Shown here: positions 16,598-24,016 of the stretch, in pieces
How the letters are laid out: every line of letters starts with the position of its first letter
Position numbering within the stretch: position 1 is the first letter of the stretch
From: Lachnospiraceae bacterium UBA1778
Lineage (GTDB): Bacteria; Bacillota; Clostridia; Lachnospirales; Lachnospiraceae
Direction: 5' to 3'
DNA length: 33,805 nt
Assembly (NCBI GenBank): GCA_002315255.1
Contig: DCGM01000013.1
Location: forward strand, 1-33,805
Notes under the pieces: model-generated
What the model was told of the DNA's origin: nothing
Databases searched by the model: none
The model's input: the letters and a program-made list of their open reading frames with translations, nothing else
Translations under genes and position numbers: made by a program

Positions 16598-16658
16598 AAT
16601 TCCTCCTTGGGTGATGTTTTATCGTTCTCTCTGCGGCATGCCGCATCGTAAAGTGTCT

Positions 16659-16707
16659 GTTTCTGTCGCGCTTTTGTGCGAGATTCTGTCTCGGTTTCTG
16701 TCGCGCT
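16659..16707. repeat. Direct repeat after pyrH, starting at its stop codon
   Basis: GTTTCTGTCGCGCT occurs at 16659-16672 and 16694-16707, period 35. On - the second copy begins inside the pyrH TGA stop. Between them CGAGA/TCTCG can pair. A separate perfect palindrome TGCGGCATGCCGCA lies at 16632-16645. Confidence 0.7.
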
Positions 16708-17411
16708 CACGCCGTCACTGTCGTGCCGTCGATCGTGCCGTTCAATGCTTTGAAAATGCTGTTTTCTTCGCGCAAATCGAAGATGAACAGCGCGAGATGA
16801 TTGTCCTCGCACATGACTGCGGCTGTATGGTCGATCACGTCGAGCCGCCGCTCGATCACCTCGCTGATCGAAATCGTGTCGAACTTCTTCGCGTTCGGAT
16901 TCACACGCGGGTCGCTGTCATAGATGCCGTCGATCGACTTGCCTAAAAGGACCTGGTCCGCGCCCATCTCGATCGCCCGGAGGACAATGCCGGTGTCGGT
17001 CGAGAAGTACGGGTGCCCAGTGCCGCCGGCGAAGAAAGTGACTTTGCCTGCGGACATGGCCCGATCCGCCTCATCCTGACAGAACAGCTTCGTGAAGGAG
17101 CCGACCTGGAAGGATGTGAAAATCTCAGTTTCCAGCCCCTCTGACCGGAAGACCTCCGACACATAGAGGCAGTTCATTACGGTGGCAAGCATGCCGATCT
17201 GATCGGACTTCGGCCGCGCGATTTCGTTTCCGGTCCGGCCGCGCCAGTAATTGCCGCCGCCGATGACGATTCCGACCTCGATCCCCTGATCCACCGCATT
17301 CTTTACCTGTTCGGCGATATTCTGGACAACCGGAAGGTCGTAGCCGCCCTTCTCTTTATTTGCAAGTGCTTCGCCCGAAAGCTTCAAAAACACACGACGA
17401 TGCTTTTCCAT
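16707..17411 (-). CDS. pyrH: UMP kinase
   Basis: Bacterial hexameric UMP kinase of the amino-acid-kinase fold, making UDP from UMP. 234 residues from ATG 17411, which has GGAGG 8 nt upstream. A longer frame opening at 17507 is rejected because it reaches the predicted transcription start. Motifs: KLSGEAL (10-16), IVIGGGNYWRG (48-58), GGTGHPYFSTDT near 140 and LLGKSIDGIYDSDP. It is first in the pyrH-frr-uppS-cdsA-dxr-rseP-ispG series, driven by the promoter at 17511-17539 with a leader of about 90 nt. Confidence 0.97.
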   Translation of the reverse strand: MEKHRRVFLKLSGEALANKEKGGYDLPVVQNIAEQVKNAVDQGIEVGIVIGGGNYWRGRTGNEIARPKSDQIGMLATVMNCLYVSEVFRSEGLETEIFTSFQVGSFTKLFCQDEADRAMSAGKVTFFAGGTGHPYFSTDTGIVLRAIEMGADQVLLGKSIDGIYDSDPRVNPNAKKFDTISISEVIERRLDVIDHTAAVMCEDNHLALFIFDLREENSIFKALNGTIDGTTVTA

Positions 17412-17510
17412 CTGATTTACCTCCGCTTCGCGCTCCTTGTGGAGCTCTGCTTTGATACTGGGACCGTTCCGCGCTTCGCGCATCTGATATTTGTCCCTTG
17501 GTATCAATAT

Positions 17511-17539
17511 ATTGTACTTTATAATTGCCTTTCAGTCAA
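17511..17539 (-). promoter_or_regulatory. Sigma-A promoter of the pyrH unit
   Basis: On - TTGACT (17534-17539), 17-nt spacer, TACAAT (17511-17516). Near-consensus; start predicted near 17504. Confidence 0.8.
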
Positions 17540-17730
17540 TGCAAATAATATCTTGTGTTTGAGTGCGAAATCAGATTCTGTACTGGCGTGCAGAAGCAAA
17601 AAATGACAAAAAATCCGGTCTGAAGAGCGGCTCATCCCGAAGATACCGAACAGTGTGTTTTATAAGTGTTTTACTGACAAAAATAACGATCGAAAATGTG
17701 TAAAAAAGTGAAAATTCTGTGTCTTTTTTA

Positions 17731-17759
17731 TTGACAAACGGTGACAAAAGTTGTATAAA
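17731..17759 (+). promoter_or_regulatory. Consensus sigma-A promoter of a candidate small RNA
   Basis: TTGACA (17731-17736), 17-nt spacer, TATAAA (17754-17759). It is one of the strongest promoter matches in the window, yet no gene with a ribosome binding site follows before the terminator at 17860-17914. Confidence 0.8.
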
Positions 17760-17765
17760 AGGATT

Positions 17766-17914
17766 ATCAAAATTGAACTGATTCATCCGATGCGACACTT
17801 AACTGTCCGTCCCGATGATTTTCTCATATCCGTTCTGCCGGAAGGCAGAAAATAATTTTGAAGCATTCGTTAGATTGAAATGGCGGTTTTAATCTTCTGG
17901 ATGCTTCTTTTTTT
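17766..17914 (+). ncRNA. Candidate structured small RNA, about 150 nt, unrecognised family
   Basis: A promoter-to-terminator unit standing alone between divergent pyrH and the ORF6N gene. Predicted elements: a stem-loop at 17784-17819 (CATC/GATG outer, GACA/TGTC inner); a perfect 7-bp stem TTCTGCC/GGCAGAA (17833-17850) closed by GGAA, a GNRA-type tetraloop; and a long terminator hairpin with a 7-T tail. The only small frames (21 codons from 17790; another from 17815) have no ribosome binding site. I do not recognise it as SRP RNA, 6S RNA, tmRNA or a common riboswitch. Together with 17412-17765, which otherwise holds only two promoters and AT-rich sequence, it accounts for the 560-base gap before the ORF6N gene. 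Confidence 0.55.
17860..17914 (+). terminator. Long intrinsic terminator ending the candidate small RNA
   Basis: GAAGCATTCG (17860-17869) pairs with TGGATGCTTC (17898-17907), and inside it AGATTGAAA (17872-17880) pairs with TTTTAATCT (17887-17895), allowing G-U. Loop TGGCGG; tail of 7 T at 17908-17914. Confidence 0.85.
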
Positions 17915-17939
17915 ATGTTGAGGTGCGCCTCTTTCCCAT

Positions 17940-17967
17940 TTGTTTTTCCAAAACCACATGCTATAAT
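17940..17967 (+). promoter_or_regulatory. Extended -10 promoter of the ORF6N gene
   Basis: TATAAT (17962-17967) with an upstream TG (17959-17960), and a weak -35 TTGTTT (17940-17945) 16 nt away. The start near 17974 falls at the left end of the palindrome. Confidence 0.7.
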
Positions 17968-17972
17968 GTCTC

Positions 17973-17997
17973 TTGAAATCACAGGATGTGATTTCAA
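17973..17997. promoter_or_regulatory. Perfect 11-bp inverted repeat at the ORF6N transcription start (candidate operator)
   Basis: Arms TTGAAATCACA (17973-17983) and TGTGATTTCAA (17987-17997) flank GGA. The site begins 5 nt after the -10 box, where a bound protein would block initiation. A near-identical element lies at 18261-18285 inside the gene. Confidence 0.7.
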
Positions 17998-18020
17998 ACT
18001 TGAACAGAAAGGGCTGGAGT

Positions 18021-18962
18021 ATGCCTAATAATATCCGCATTCAAACCGCTAATCCCACAAAAACCGCAATTAATCCGACGGAAGCGATAGAAATACATAA
18101 TCTAATATATAACATTCGCGGAAAGCAGGTGATGCTGGATGCCGACCTGGCCTTTCTATACCATGTCGAAACGAGAACTCTTAATCAGGCTGTAAAGAGA
18201 AACATCGACCGATTCCCAGAGCAGTTCCGGTTCCAATTAACCGCGGAGGAGAATTCCGACTTGAAATCACAAATTGTGATCTCAAGTTCTGAGGATAATA
18301 ATTGTCACGGTGGACGCCGTACCCTTCCATATGCTTTTACCGAGCAGGGAATTGCTATGCTGTCAGCTGTTCTCAAAAGCGATGTTGCGGTGCAGGTGAG
18401 TATCAAAATAATGGATGCTTTCATTGAAATGCGGCATTTTATTTCCAGCAATGCTCTTATGTTTGAACGCATCAGCGCTATGGAACTGCGGCAACTTGAG
18501 TTTCAGAAAGAAACCACCGAGAAATTTGACCAAGTATTTGAGTACATTTCTGACCACGAGGAATCCTCCCAGAGAATCTTCTTTGACGGCCAAATATTCG
18601 ATGCCTTCAGCCTTATATCAAGCCTCATTCAAAAAGCAAAGACGGATATCATCCTGATTGACGGTTATGTAGATACCGTAACGCTTGATCTTCTTTCAAA
18701 GAAGCAGGTAAATGTTGCTGTTACCATCCATTCCATGAACAGAGGCTGTAAGCTCACAAGTACCGAAATAAAAGATTTCAATGCTCAGTATCCGAGACTA
18801 CAGGTAAAATATACAAGCAGCTTCCATGACCGGTTCCTGATATTGGATCATAAGATCGGGTATCACATCGGTGCGTCCATCAAGGACGCTGGTAAGAAAT
18901 GTTTCGCTATTTCTCTCATTGAGGACGCACAAATTGTGCAGGATATAATTGCAAGGCTATAA
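18021..18962 (+). CDS. ORF6N-domain protein with PLD-like C-terminal domain
   Basis: 313 residues from ATG 18021; AAAGGG lies 7 nt upstream with GGAG closer in. The N-terminal ORF6N (KilA-N related) DNA-binding domain covers about 22-115 and holds the family's typical LKSQIVISS, GGRR and LPYAFTEQGIAMLSAVL stretches. A coiled segment (about 140-185) links to a C-terminal domain with IILIDGYVD and SFHDRFLILD (H269, R271, D276), a single degenerate copy of the phospholipase D HxKxxxxD motif in which K is R, then GASIKDAGKKCFAIS. ORF6N proteins are usually phage- or mobile-element-derived regulators (family knowledge). Codon use is clearly more AT-rich than neighbours, suggesting transfer. Cellular role unknown; autoregulation is proposed from the duplicated palindrome. 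Confidence 0.88.
   Translation: MPNNIRIQTANPTKTAINPTEAIEIHNLIYNIRGKQVMLDADLAFLYHVETRTLNQAVKRNIDRFPEQFRFQLTAEENSDLKSQIVISSSEDNNCHGGRRTLPYAFTEQGIAMLSAVLKSDVAVQVSIKIMDAFIEMRHFISSNALMFERISAMELRQLEFQKETTEKFDQVFEYISDHEESSQRIFFDGQIFDAFSLISSLIQKAKTDIILIDGYVDTVTLDLLSKKQVNVAVTIHSMNRGCKLTSTEIKDFNAQYPRLQVKYTSSFHDRFLILDHKIGYHIGASIKDAGKKCFAISLIEDAQIVQDIIARL
18261..18285. promoter_or_regulatory. Second copy of the palindrome, inside the ORF6N coding region
   Basis: TTGAAATCACA (18261-18271) and TGTGATCTCAA (18275-18285) flank AAT. The left arm is identical to the upstream one and the right arm differs at one base, giving 21 of 25 positions identical. It encodes LKSQIVIS (residues 81-88) and lies exactly 288 bp, 96 codons, from the upstream copy. 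Confidence 0.6.
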
Positions 18963-18970
18963 AGAAAGCG

Positions 18971-19002
18971 CACCGGGTTTAAGAGCCCGGTGCTATTTTT
19001 TA
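18971..19002. terminator. Shared terminator between ORF6N gene and amidase gene
   Basis: GCACCGGG (18971-18978) pairs with CCCGGTGC (18987-18994) around an 8-nt loop. TATTTTTTAT follows on +; on - the stem is followed by GCTTTCTTTAT. It separates the two convergent genes. Confidence 0.85.
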
Positions 19003-19031
19003 TACTGTTTGACAGATAGCGTTTACCGCCC

Positions 19032-21593
19032 CTATTCCTTCTTCTCCAACTTCAGATACTCCGCGATTCCCTTCGCGTCCGCGATGCCGAACGCCTCGAT
19101 CGTCTCGGGATCGCTGACCATATCATAGTCGCCGGTCATGAAGCAATGCTCCACGATGATTCCCGGGATGCCGCAGGCTGCGGCGTGGCGGTTGATCGCA
19201 TTGTAATCCATCGGATTACCGAACTCGTCGAAATAGTCGCTGCTGTTCCAGACTTTCGGGCCCTCGCTCTTGATTCCCAGCGCAGAGATGTATTTCAGAA
19301 TTGACTTCGAAAGATCCAGTGACTGCTGATAAATGTTTGCCTGCTTCGAGATAAAGGTGCAGCAGTAGGAGGCCCTGTACTCCTCGAGACGCGAGTGAAG
19401 ACTCTCGTCATTATAATGGAGGCTCACGAAGAGCGTGGCGCCGAGCTCCTGCGCATAAAGCACGCGTTTCTGAAGATCAATCGCTTTGTCGGAGCCGGTG
19501 ATCTGGTTCGGATAATCCGGGAGATTCTGCTTCGGACAGCCGGCATCATTCCGTGTAAGGTAAACCTTTACGCCGATATAATTGCTCTCAAGATACGCCT
19601 TACAGGCCTTCGCCGTCTGAAGCGTAATCACTTCCTCGTGCACGGTGGTCGCAGTATAATGCGAAATCGCGCCCGTATGGGTGCCGTCGTGGCCCGGATC
19701 CAGCACGACAATGATATCGGCTGCAGGGACAGAAACTGTGACATTCGCGCTCTTTCCGCCGCAGGAGGCGGTGATAGTGCAGGTTCCTTCGCTGATTCCC
19801 TTCACAAGTCCCGTCTCCGAGACTGTGGCGATCGCGGAATCCGAACTTGAGTAAGTGACATTCTGATCGATCGCATTGGCAGGAGAAACGGTCGCGCTCA
19901 GCTGATAGGTTTCGCCCTGATGCTCGAAGCTGATTTCAGTCGGATTCACTGAAACTGACTGGACATAGATATATGGAGTGACCGTGACAGTCGCTGTGGC
20001 AGTATGACCGTAGGCATCCTTCGCGATAACATTGCAGGTGCCGGCCTTCTTCGCCACCAGCTTTCCGTCCTGAATAACGGCGATTTCTTTATTATCAGTC
20101 GAGAACGAGGCTGTCTTCGGGTCGGTCGTGTCTGCCGGAAGGAATGTGACCGCGAGCGGTACTGAGAAGGTTTCGATCAGCGTGAAGCTCTTCTGTTCAA
20201 ATTCGATTCCGGTGATCGGCGACTTGACCGTCACCGTACAGACCGCGGCAATGTCATCGTGATATGCGGTGACATGAGCGGTTCCGGCGCCGACAGCCGT
20301 CAGTTTACCGTTCACCACTTTTACGACGTTGATATTGTCGCTCGCCCATTGGATATATTTCTCTTCCGTCGTATAGGAGGGATAAAGTGACGCGGAAAGC
20401 GTTTTCTCCGTCCCTTTATTCATAGTCAGCTGATAAGTCGACAGCTGGACCTTCGTAACCGGCACGAGAACCCGGATAGACATCGTGGCAGTAAACTTAC
20501 CATCCAGTGCGGATGCGGTAATGACGGCGTTTCCCGGGCTGACCGCTTTCGCATTGCCGTTTTCGTCGACCGTCACAGCGGCAGGATCGCTCGATGTAAA
20601 AGTGATCGTCCGATCTTCGGTAGTGTCGCTTGGGTTAATCTTAACCGGAAGCTTAAAGGAATCTCCGATGCGGATAGACAGATCGGACACCGAAAAACTG
20701 ATTCCGGTCATCGGTACCTCGACATGGACCGTGCAGGTCGCGAGGCATTCCCCGACGCGTGCGGTAACCGTCGTCTCTCCTCCGTAAAGCGCCTTAAACT
20801 TCCCTTCTTCGTCGATCGTGCCGATGCTCTCGTCTTCTATCGAGTAAACTGCTGTACGGTCGTCCGTCGTGTAATACGGCTCGTATAGAAGCGGCAATGG
20901 AACGCTTTCGCCGATAATCACCGTATATTCTTCCGCGGAAAAGCGGATGCTTTCGAGCGGCGCCAGAACTTCAATCTCGCAGGTGTCCGTGAAGTCCCCG
21001 TCCGTCAGGACAATGCCTGTCTTTCCCGGACCGACTGCGGTCACAGTCCCGTCCTCCGACACTGTGCAGACGCTAAGGTCAAGCGATTGAAATGACGGGT
21101 TCATCTTATAATGGGCTTCCGCAGGCGTCATCACCGCATGAAGCGTTTTCGTGTCGCCTACATTCAAAAGGAGCGACTGCGAATCGAATGTAATGCTCGA
21201 AACCTCTAAATAGACATGAACCGGAACATCGAGCGTCAGATCATCGAACTCAATCGTGACGACGCACATGCCGGGACTTACCGGTGCGACCATTCCCGTC
21301 TCGTCGACAGTCGCAATATCGGTATTCGAGGAAACATAAGTAAACTGGCTTTCCCGCACCCGCCGTGCGGTTCGCTTTTTCATATTCGAATTGATACACT
21401 CTAAAGACGGCTCCAGCTGCACGTTCTGCGACATGCCGACTTCGACGACCGCTTTCGTAAACTTGATCAGATAGGCTTCCGACACCTTCTCGTTATAATA
21501 AACAGTATTCGCATAGATGACTACAAAAACAACGCCTGCAGCAAACACTGCCAGCGTCGGAATCAACCATGCGAACACTTTTCCTTTTTTCAT
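19032..21593 (-). CDS. N-acetylmuramoyl-L-alanine amidase with seven BIG2 repeats
   Basis: 853 residues. An N-terminal membrane anchor (about 8-30) is followed by seven tandem BIG2 (Ig-like) repeats of about 80 residues from about 45 to 624, each ending in a stretch like VSPGNAVITASA. The Amidase_3 catalytic domain starts at about 625 with VVLDPGHDG. Zinc and catalytic residues are visible: His635, Glu653/654 (VHEEV), His726 (VSLHYND) and Glu815 (IIVEHCF). It should cut the amide bond between MurNAc and the stem peptide outside the membrane, with BIG2 repeats spanning the wall. ATG 21593 has AAAGGA upstream, and the promoter at 21638-21666 serves it alone. The catalytic domain contains a long loop between the last two motifs. 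Confidence 0.92.
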   Translation of the reverse strand: MKKGKVFAWLIPTLAVFAAGVVFVVIYANTVYYNEKVSEAYLIKFTKAVVEVGMSQNVQLEPSLECINSNMKKRTARRVRESQFTYVSSNTDIATVDETGMVAPVSPGMCVVTIEFDDLTLDVPVHVYLEVSSITFDSQSLLLNVGDTKTLHAVMTPAEAHYKMNPSFQSLDLSVCTVSEDGTVTAVGPGKTGIVLTDGDFTDTCEIEVLAPLESIRFSAEEYTVIIGESVPLPLLYEPYYTTDDRTAVYSIEDESIGTIDEEGKFKALYGGETTVTARVGECLATCTVHVEVPMTGISFSVSDLSIRIGDSFKLPVKINPSDTTEDRTITFTSSDPAAVTVDENGNAKAVSPGNAVITASALDGKFTATMSIRVLVPVTKVQLSTYQLTMNKGTEKTLSASLYPSYTTEEKYIQWASDNINVVKVVNGKLTAVGAGTAHVTAYHDDIAAVCTVTVKSPITGIEFEQKSFTLIETFSVPLAVTFLPADTTDPKTASFSTDNKEIAVIQDGKLVAKKAGTCNVIAKDAYGHTATATVTVTPYIYVQSVSVNPTEISFEHQGETYQLSATVSPANAIDQNVTYSSSDSAIATVSETGLVKGISEGTCTITASCGGKSANVTVSVPAADIIVVLDPGHDGTHTGAISHYTATTVHEEVITLQTAKACKAYLESNYIGVKVYLTRNDAGCPKQNLPDYPNQITGSDKAIDLQKRVLYAQELGATLFVSLHYNDESLHSRLEEYRASYCCTFISKQANIYQQSLDLSKSILKYISALGIKSEGPKVWNSSDYFDEFGNPMDYNAINRHAAACGIPGIIVEHCFMTGDYDMVSDPETIEAFGIADAKGIAEYLKLEKKE

Positions 21594-21637
21594 TTATCGA
21601 TCCTTTCGGTCCCCGCCGAATCCCCAAAATCTAGATT

Positions 21638-21666
21638 ATTATACCAAGAAACCACCTATCCGACAA
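21638..21666 (-). promoter_or_regulatory. Promoter of the BIG2 amidase gene
   Basis: On - TTGTCG (21661-21666), 17-nt spacer, TATAAT (21638-21643) preceded by TGG, an extended -10. Confidence 0.75.
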
Positions 21667-21730
21667 CTATATTTTGTGTCTGGTTTTTAAAACCTTTGTG
21701 TCCGGCCTTTTCCGGCTTTTATGTTTGGAC

Positions 21731-21768
21731 ATAAAAAACCTCTGCAGGCTGCCTACACCTGCAGAGGT
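21731..21768 (-). terminator. Terminator of the SipW-type secreted protein gene
   Basis: ACCTCTGCAGG (21738-21748) pairs perfectly with CCTGCAGAGGT (21758-21768). On - the stem is followed by TTTTTTATG. Confidence 0.9.
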
Positions 21769-21817
21769 CCCCCTTCTCCAAAATATGAGAATTATGTCGT
21801 ATTAATATATCCGTCCT

Positions 21818-23611
21818 TTATTCCTCATCCGATTCGGATTCTGACTCTTCTACATAAACTCTTCCGGTCATCGCGTTCGTCGCGCCGCCGATCTTCTCGA
21901 ACTGAAGGTTAAGCGCGAGTTCGAGGCCGTCCATCGTGACCGCGTCTGCATTGGTGACAGCTTCGCCGTCGAGGTACATGTAGACGTCGACTTTCTTCGC
22001 TTCGTTGGCGGTGAGATCGATGTGTGGGAACTGCTCTAATTGATCGATAAGTTCCTCATTCGCCAGCTGATATAAATGATCGAATAAGGCTTCCATCACA
22101 TTTTCAACCCCTAACTCTTCGACAAGGGTCGGATCTGTCGCACAATATAAGGCGCTATTGTTTTCAGTTGCACGAAAACTGTCGTCATGATGATATTCAT
22201 AAGCAAACTGGTTTATCACCTCAATATTGCTTCTGGCGTTTTTATATAAATCATAATCGCCTTCCGAACTCTCATTGTCAAAGAATTGGAGATTAAAAGA
22301 AATCGAGCTGTCCCCTTCTGACCAATAAGATTCTTGTTCGAATACGTTTAACCCATTAAAAGACCAAGCCATATCTGAAGAGAACTCAACCGCTGCATCA
22401 TCCCCGTTCTCATCTTTCATATGAAAACTAAACCACTCATCATCAAGCTGCCTGCACCCGTTCTCTTTAAACATGAGCACCGGAGAGATTCTCGCCATCA
22501 GTTCCTGCGTTCCTTCATCCGACGTCACGATAAAACGAATCCTGATCTTTTTAAGAAACCGTAGAAGCTGATCTGACGGACTCAGATATGTATAAAAATC
22601 AACATATGAAGTATCATAAAAGTCTTTATAAAAACTGGTTTCCAGAAAATCGTCCAATGTCAGTGAGAAACATCTGTTGATCTCACTGATTGAGATTTCC
22701 TCATGGATTGACTCGTCATAGAAGTTTTCAAAGAAACGGATTTTCGACCGATATGTGAGCGGCTGACCTTCTAGCTCGCTTGAAAAAACAGCCAAATGGT
22801 CTGCGTAGGCGGTGCTCCACGCTCTTTGAATCTCTTGATAAGCCGCCTCGGTTAGTCCTTCCTCAACGGCGGCCTGCAATGAATGCAGCGGCACGTATAA
22901 CCCGTCAATCGACAAGCATACCGAATCATAAAGCGGTAATGCCTTCGCAAATGCTTCCGGCGCTGACAGCGTCAGTCTGCTTCCGAGTCCGCTCTCCGCA
23001 TTCACAGTCCCTGCTGTATTCTCTCCATCATCCGCGCGATAGGTGCCTTCCGAAAGCATGAGGCTCACATCCGCGTTTGCCCGTAGCCAGAACGACAATG
23101 CAAGCGCATCCGCTTCGTCGGTGTCCTCAGTCTGCTTAAAGATCGAGATGCCGCCGGACGGGGTGGTCACGCCGTCATAAGCTGCGATATACTCCTGCGC
23201 CATGTCGACGAGCTTCGCGACGCGGCCGTCGAGGCCGTACTGCGGCGTCTTCATGACGACCTTCGTTTCGCTGCCTTCGGTTTTAGTCGAATAGCCGACC
23301 GGCTTTAACGACAGGTTCGCACCGATATTCGTCATCGCGGTGGACATATCGAGCAGGTTTCCCCAGGTATACGGGTTTCCGGCCGTACCGGTGCCGCTTA
23401 CGACCGCGCTGGCCGCGTCGATCGCTTCCGCGTTCTCGTAGCCGTTATCGAGGGCGATTTCGATATTCTCGTTCGCTGTGATGCTGGTTTTAATCTTGCT
23501 GATTTCCGGATTCGTGGAAATCGTGAACCACGCGTACGAAGACGACGCCATCAGGACGGTGGCGACGACTAATGATAGTGTGGCGGAAATCAGTTTTTTC
23601 TTAAGCTTCAT
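21818..23611 (-). CDS. Secreted protein with SipW-type (TasA-like) signal sequence
   Basis: 597 residues from ATG 23611, which has AGGAG 8 nt upstream; an earlier in-frame ATG (23650) lies across a hairpin and is rejected. The N-terminus, MKLKKKLISATLSLVVATVL followed by MASSSYAWFTIST, resembles the signal regions of TasA/CalY-type proteins processed by SipW-class signal peptidases; no such peptidase is in the window. The rest has no motif I recognise. The C-terminus has a beta-rich stretch KVDVYMYLDGEAVTNAD and an acidic tail ESESESDEE. The middle (roughly 22050-22900) is visibly more AT-rich than both ends, suggesting a mosaic gene. Possible roles are surface fibre or matrix protein (inference from the signal class only). 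Confidence 0.8.
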   Translation of the reverse strand: MKLKKKLISATLSLVVATVLMASSSYAWFTISTNPEISKIKTSITANENIEIALDNGYENAEAIDAASAVVSGTGTAGNPYTWGNLLDMSTAMTNIGANLSLKPVGYSTKTEGSETKVVMKTPQYGLDGRVAKLVDMAQEYIAAYDGVTTPSGGISIFKQTEDTDEADALALSFWLRANADVSLMLSEGTYRADDGENTAGTVNAESGLGSRLTLSAPEAFAKALPLYDSVCLSIDGLYVPLHSLQAAVEEGLTEAAYQEIQRAWSTAYADHLAVFSSELEGQPLTYRSKIRFFENFYDESIHEEISISEINRCFSLTLDDFLETSFYKDFYDTSYVDFYTYLSPSDQLLRFLKKIRIRFIVTSDEGTQELMARISPVLMFKENGCRQLDDEWFSFHMKDENGDDAAVEFSSDMAWSFNGLNVFEQESYWSEGDSSISFNLQFFDNESSEGDYDLYKNARSNIEVINQFAYEYHHDDSFRATENNSALYCATDPTLVEELGVENVMEALFDHLYQLANEELIDQLEQFPHIDLTANEAKKVDVYMYLDGEAVTNADAVTMDGLELALNLQFEKIGGATNAMTGRVYVEESESESDEE

Positions 23612-23628
23612 GACGATTCTCCTGTCAG

Positions 23629-23650
23629 GTGCGCATTGGCGGATGCGCAC
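23629..23650 (-). promoter_or_regulatory. Perfect hairpin just upstream of the ribosome binding site
   Basis: GTGCGCAT (23629-23636) pairs with ATGCGCAC (23643-23650) around a 6-nt loop, ending about 5 nt from the AGGAG of the SipW-type gene. It could modulate translation or mRNA stability. Confidence 0.55.
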
Positions 23651-24016
23651 TGTTTATGGTTTAGGGAAGCTGCGGGCGCAATTCCCCTTCATCCGATAAT
23701 CTAGGCTATAAGATAGCAGATTAAAAAAATTTGTGGGGCGTTTTCACAAGTTCTTATTTTCGATTTCACAGGTTGTTCATTACTCCTATACCAGTAAAAA
23801 ACAGACTGTTCGAAAACGTATAAAAATCAATGCTTTTCGGGTCTTAAGCACAGCGAAAGGTTCATTCTTTCAGGAAATGATCTGAGGGGATAGGAGCTCG
23901 CGCGATATCACCGATTTTGAACACAGAACATCACGAGTTTTTTGAACTCGCACTTGAAACATCAGGCAGAATATGGTAATTTATTAAAGTCTATAAAATT
24001 ATACCGAGGTGTTTCT
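23651..24016. other. Intergenic region between divergent SipW-type gene and yebC
   Basis: About 365 bases, AT-rich in the centre. The part near the SipW-type gene has a second weak stem (GGGAA/TTCCC, about 23664-23686). A small inverted repeat CGAGTT/AACTCG lies at about 23933-23949 upstream of the yebC promoter. No convincing promoter for the SipW-type gene and no coding region is seen. Confidence 0.5.
23954..23982 (+). promoter_or_regulatory. Possible promoter of yebC
   Basis: TTGAAA (23954-23959), 17-nt spacer, TAATTT (23977-23982). Moderate match; leader about 30 nt. Confidence 0.45.

Noticed and set aside
17412..17507. N-terminal extension of UMP kinase
   Set aside because: The extra codons start at the predicted transcription start, do not resemble the family, and the internal ATG has an excellent ribosome binding site.
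17571..17798. 75-codon open frame on - upstream of pyrH
   Set aside because: AT-rich, no ribosome binding site, and overlaps a strong promoter on the other strand; no homology recognised.
17833..17850. GGAA hairpin as bacterial SRP RNA
   Set aside because: It lacks the conserved asymmetric internal loops and flanking sequences of the SRP domain IV stem.
17790..17855. 21-codon open frame inside the small-RNA unit
   Set aside because: No ribosome binding site before the ATG, and the frame runs through the GGAA hairpin; a non-coding transcript explains the unit better.
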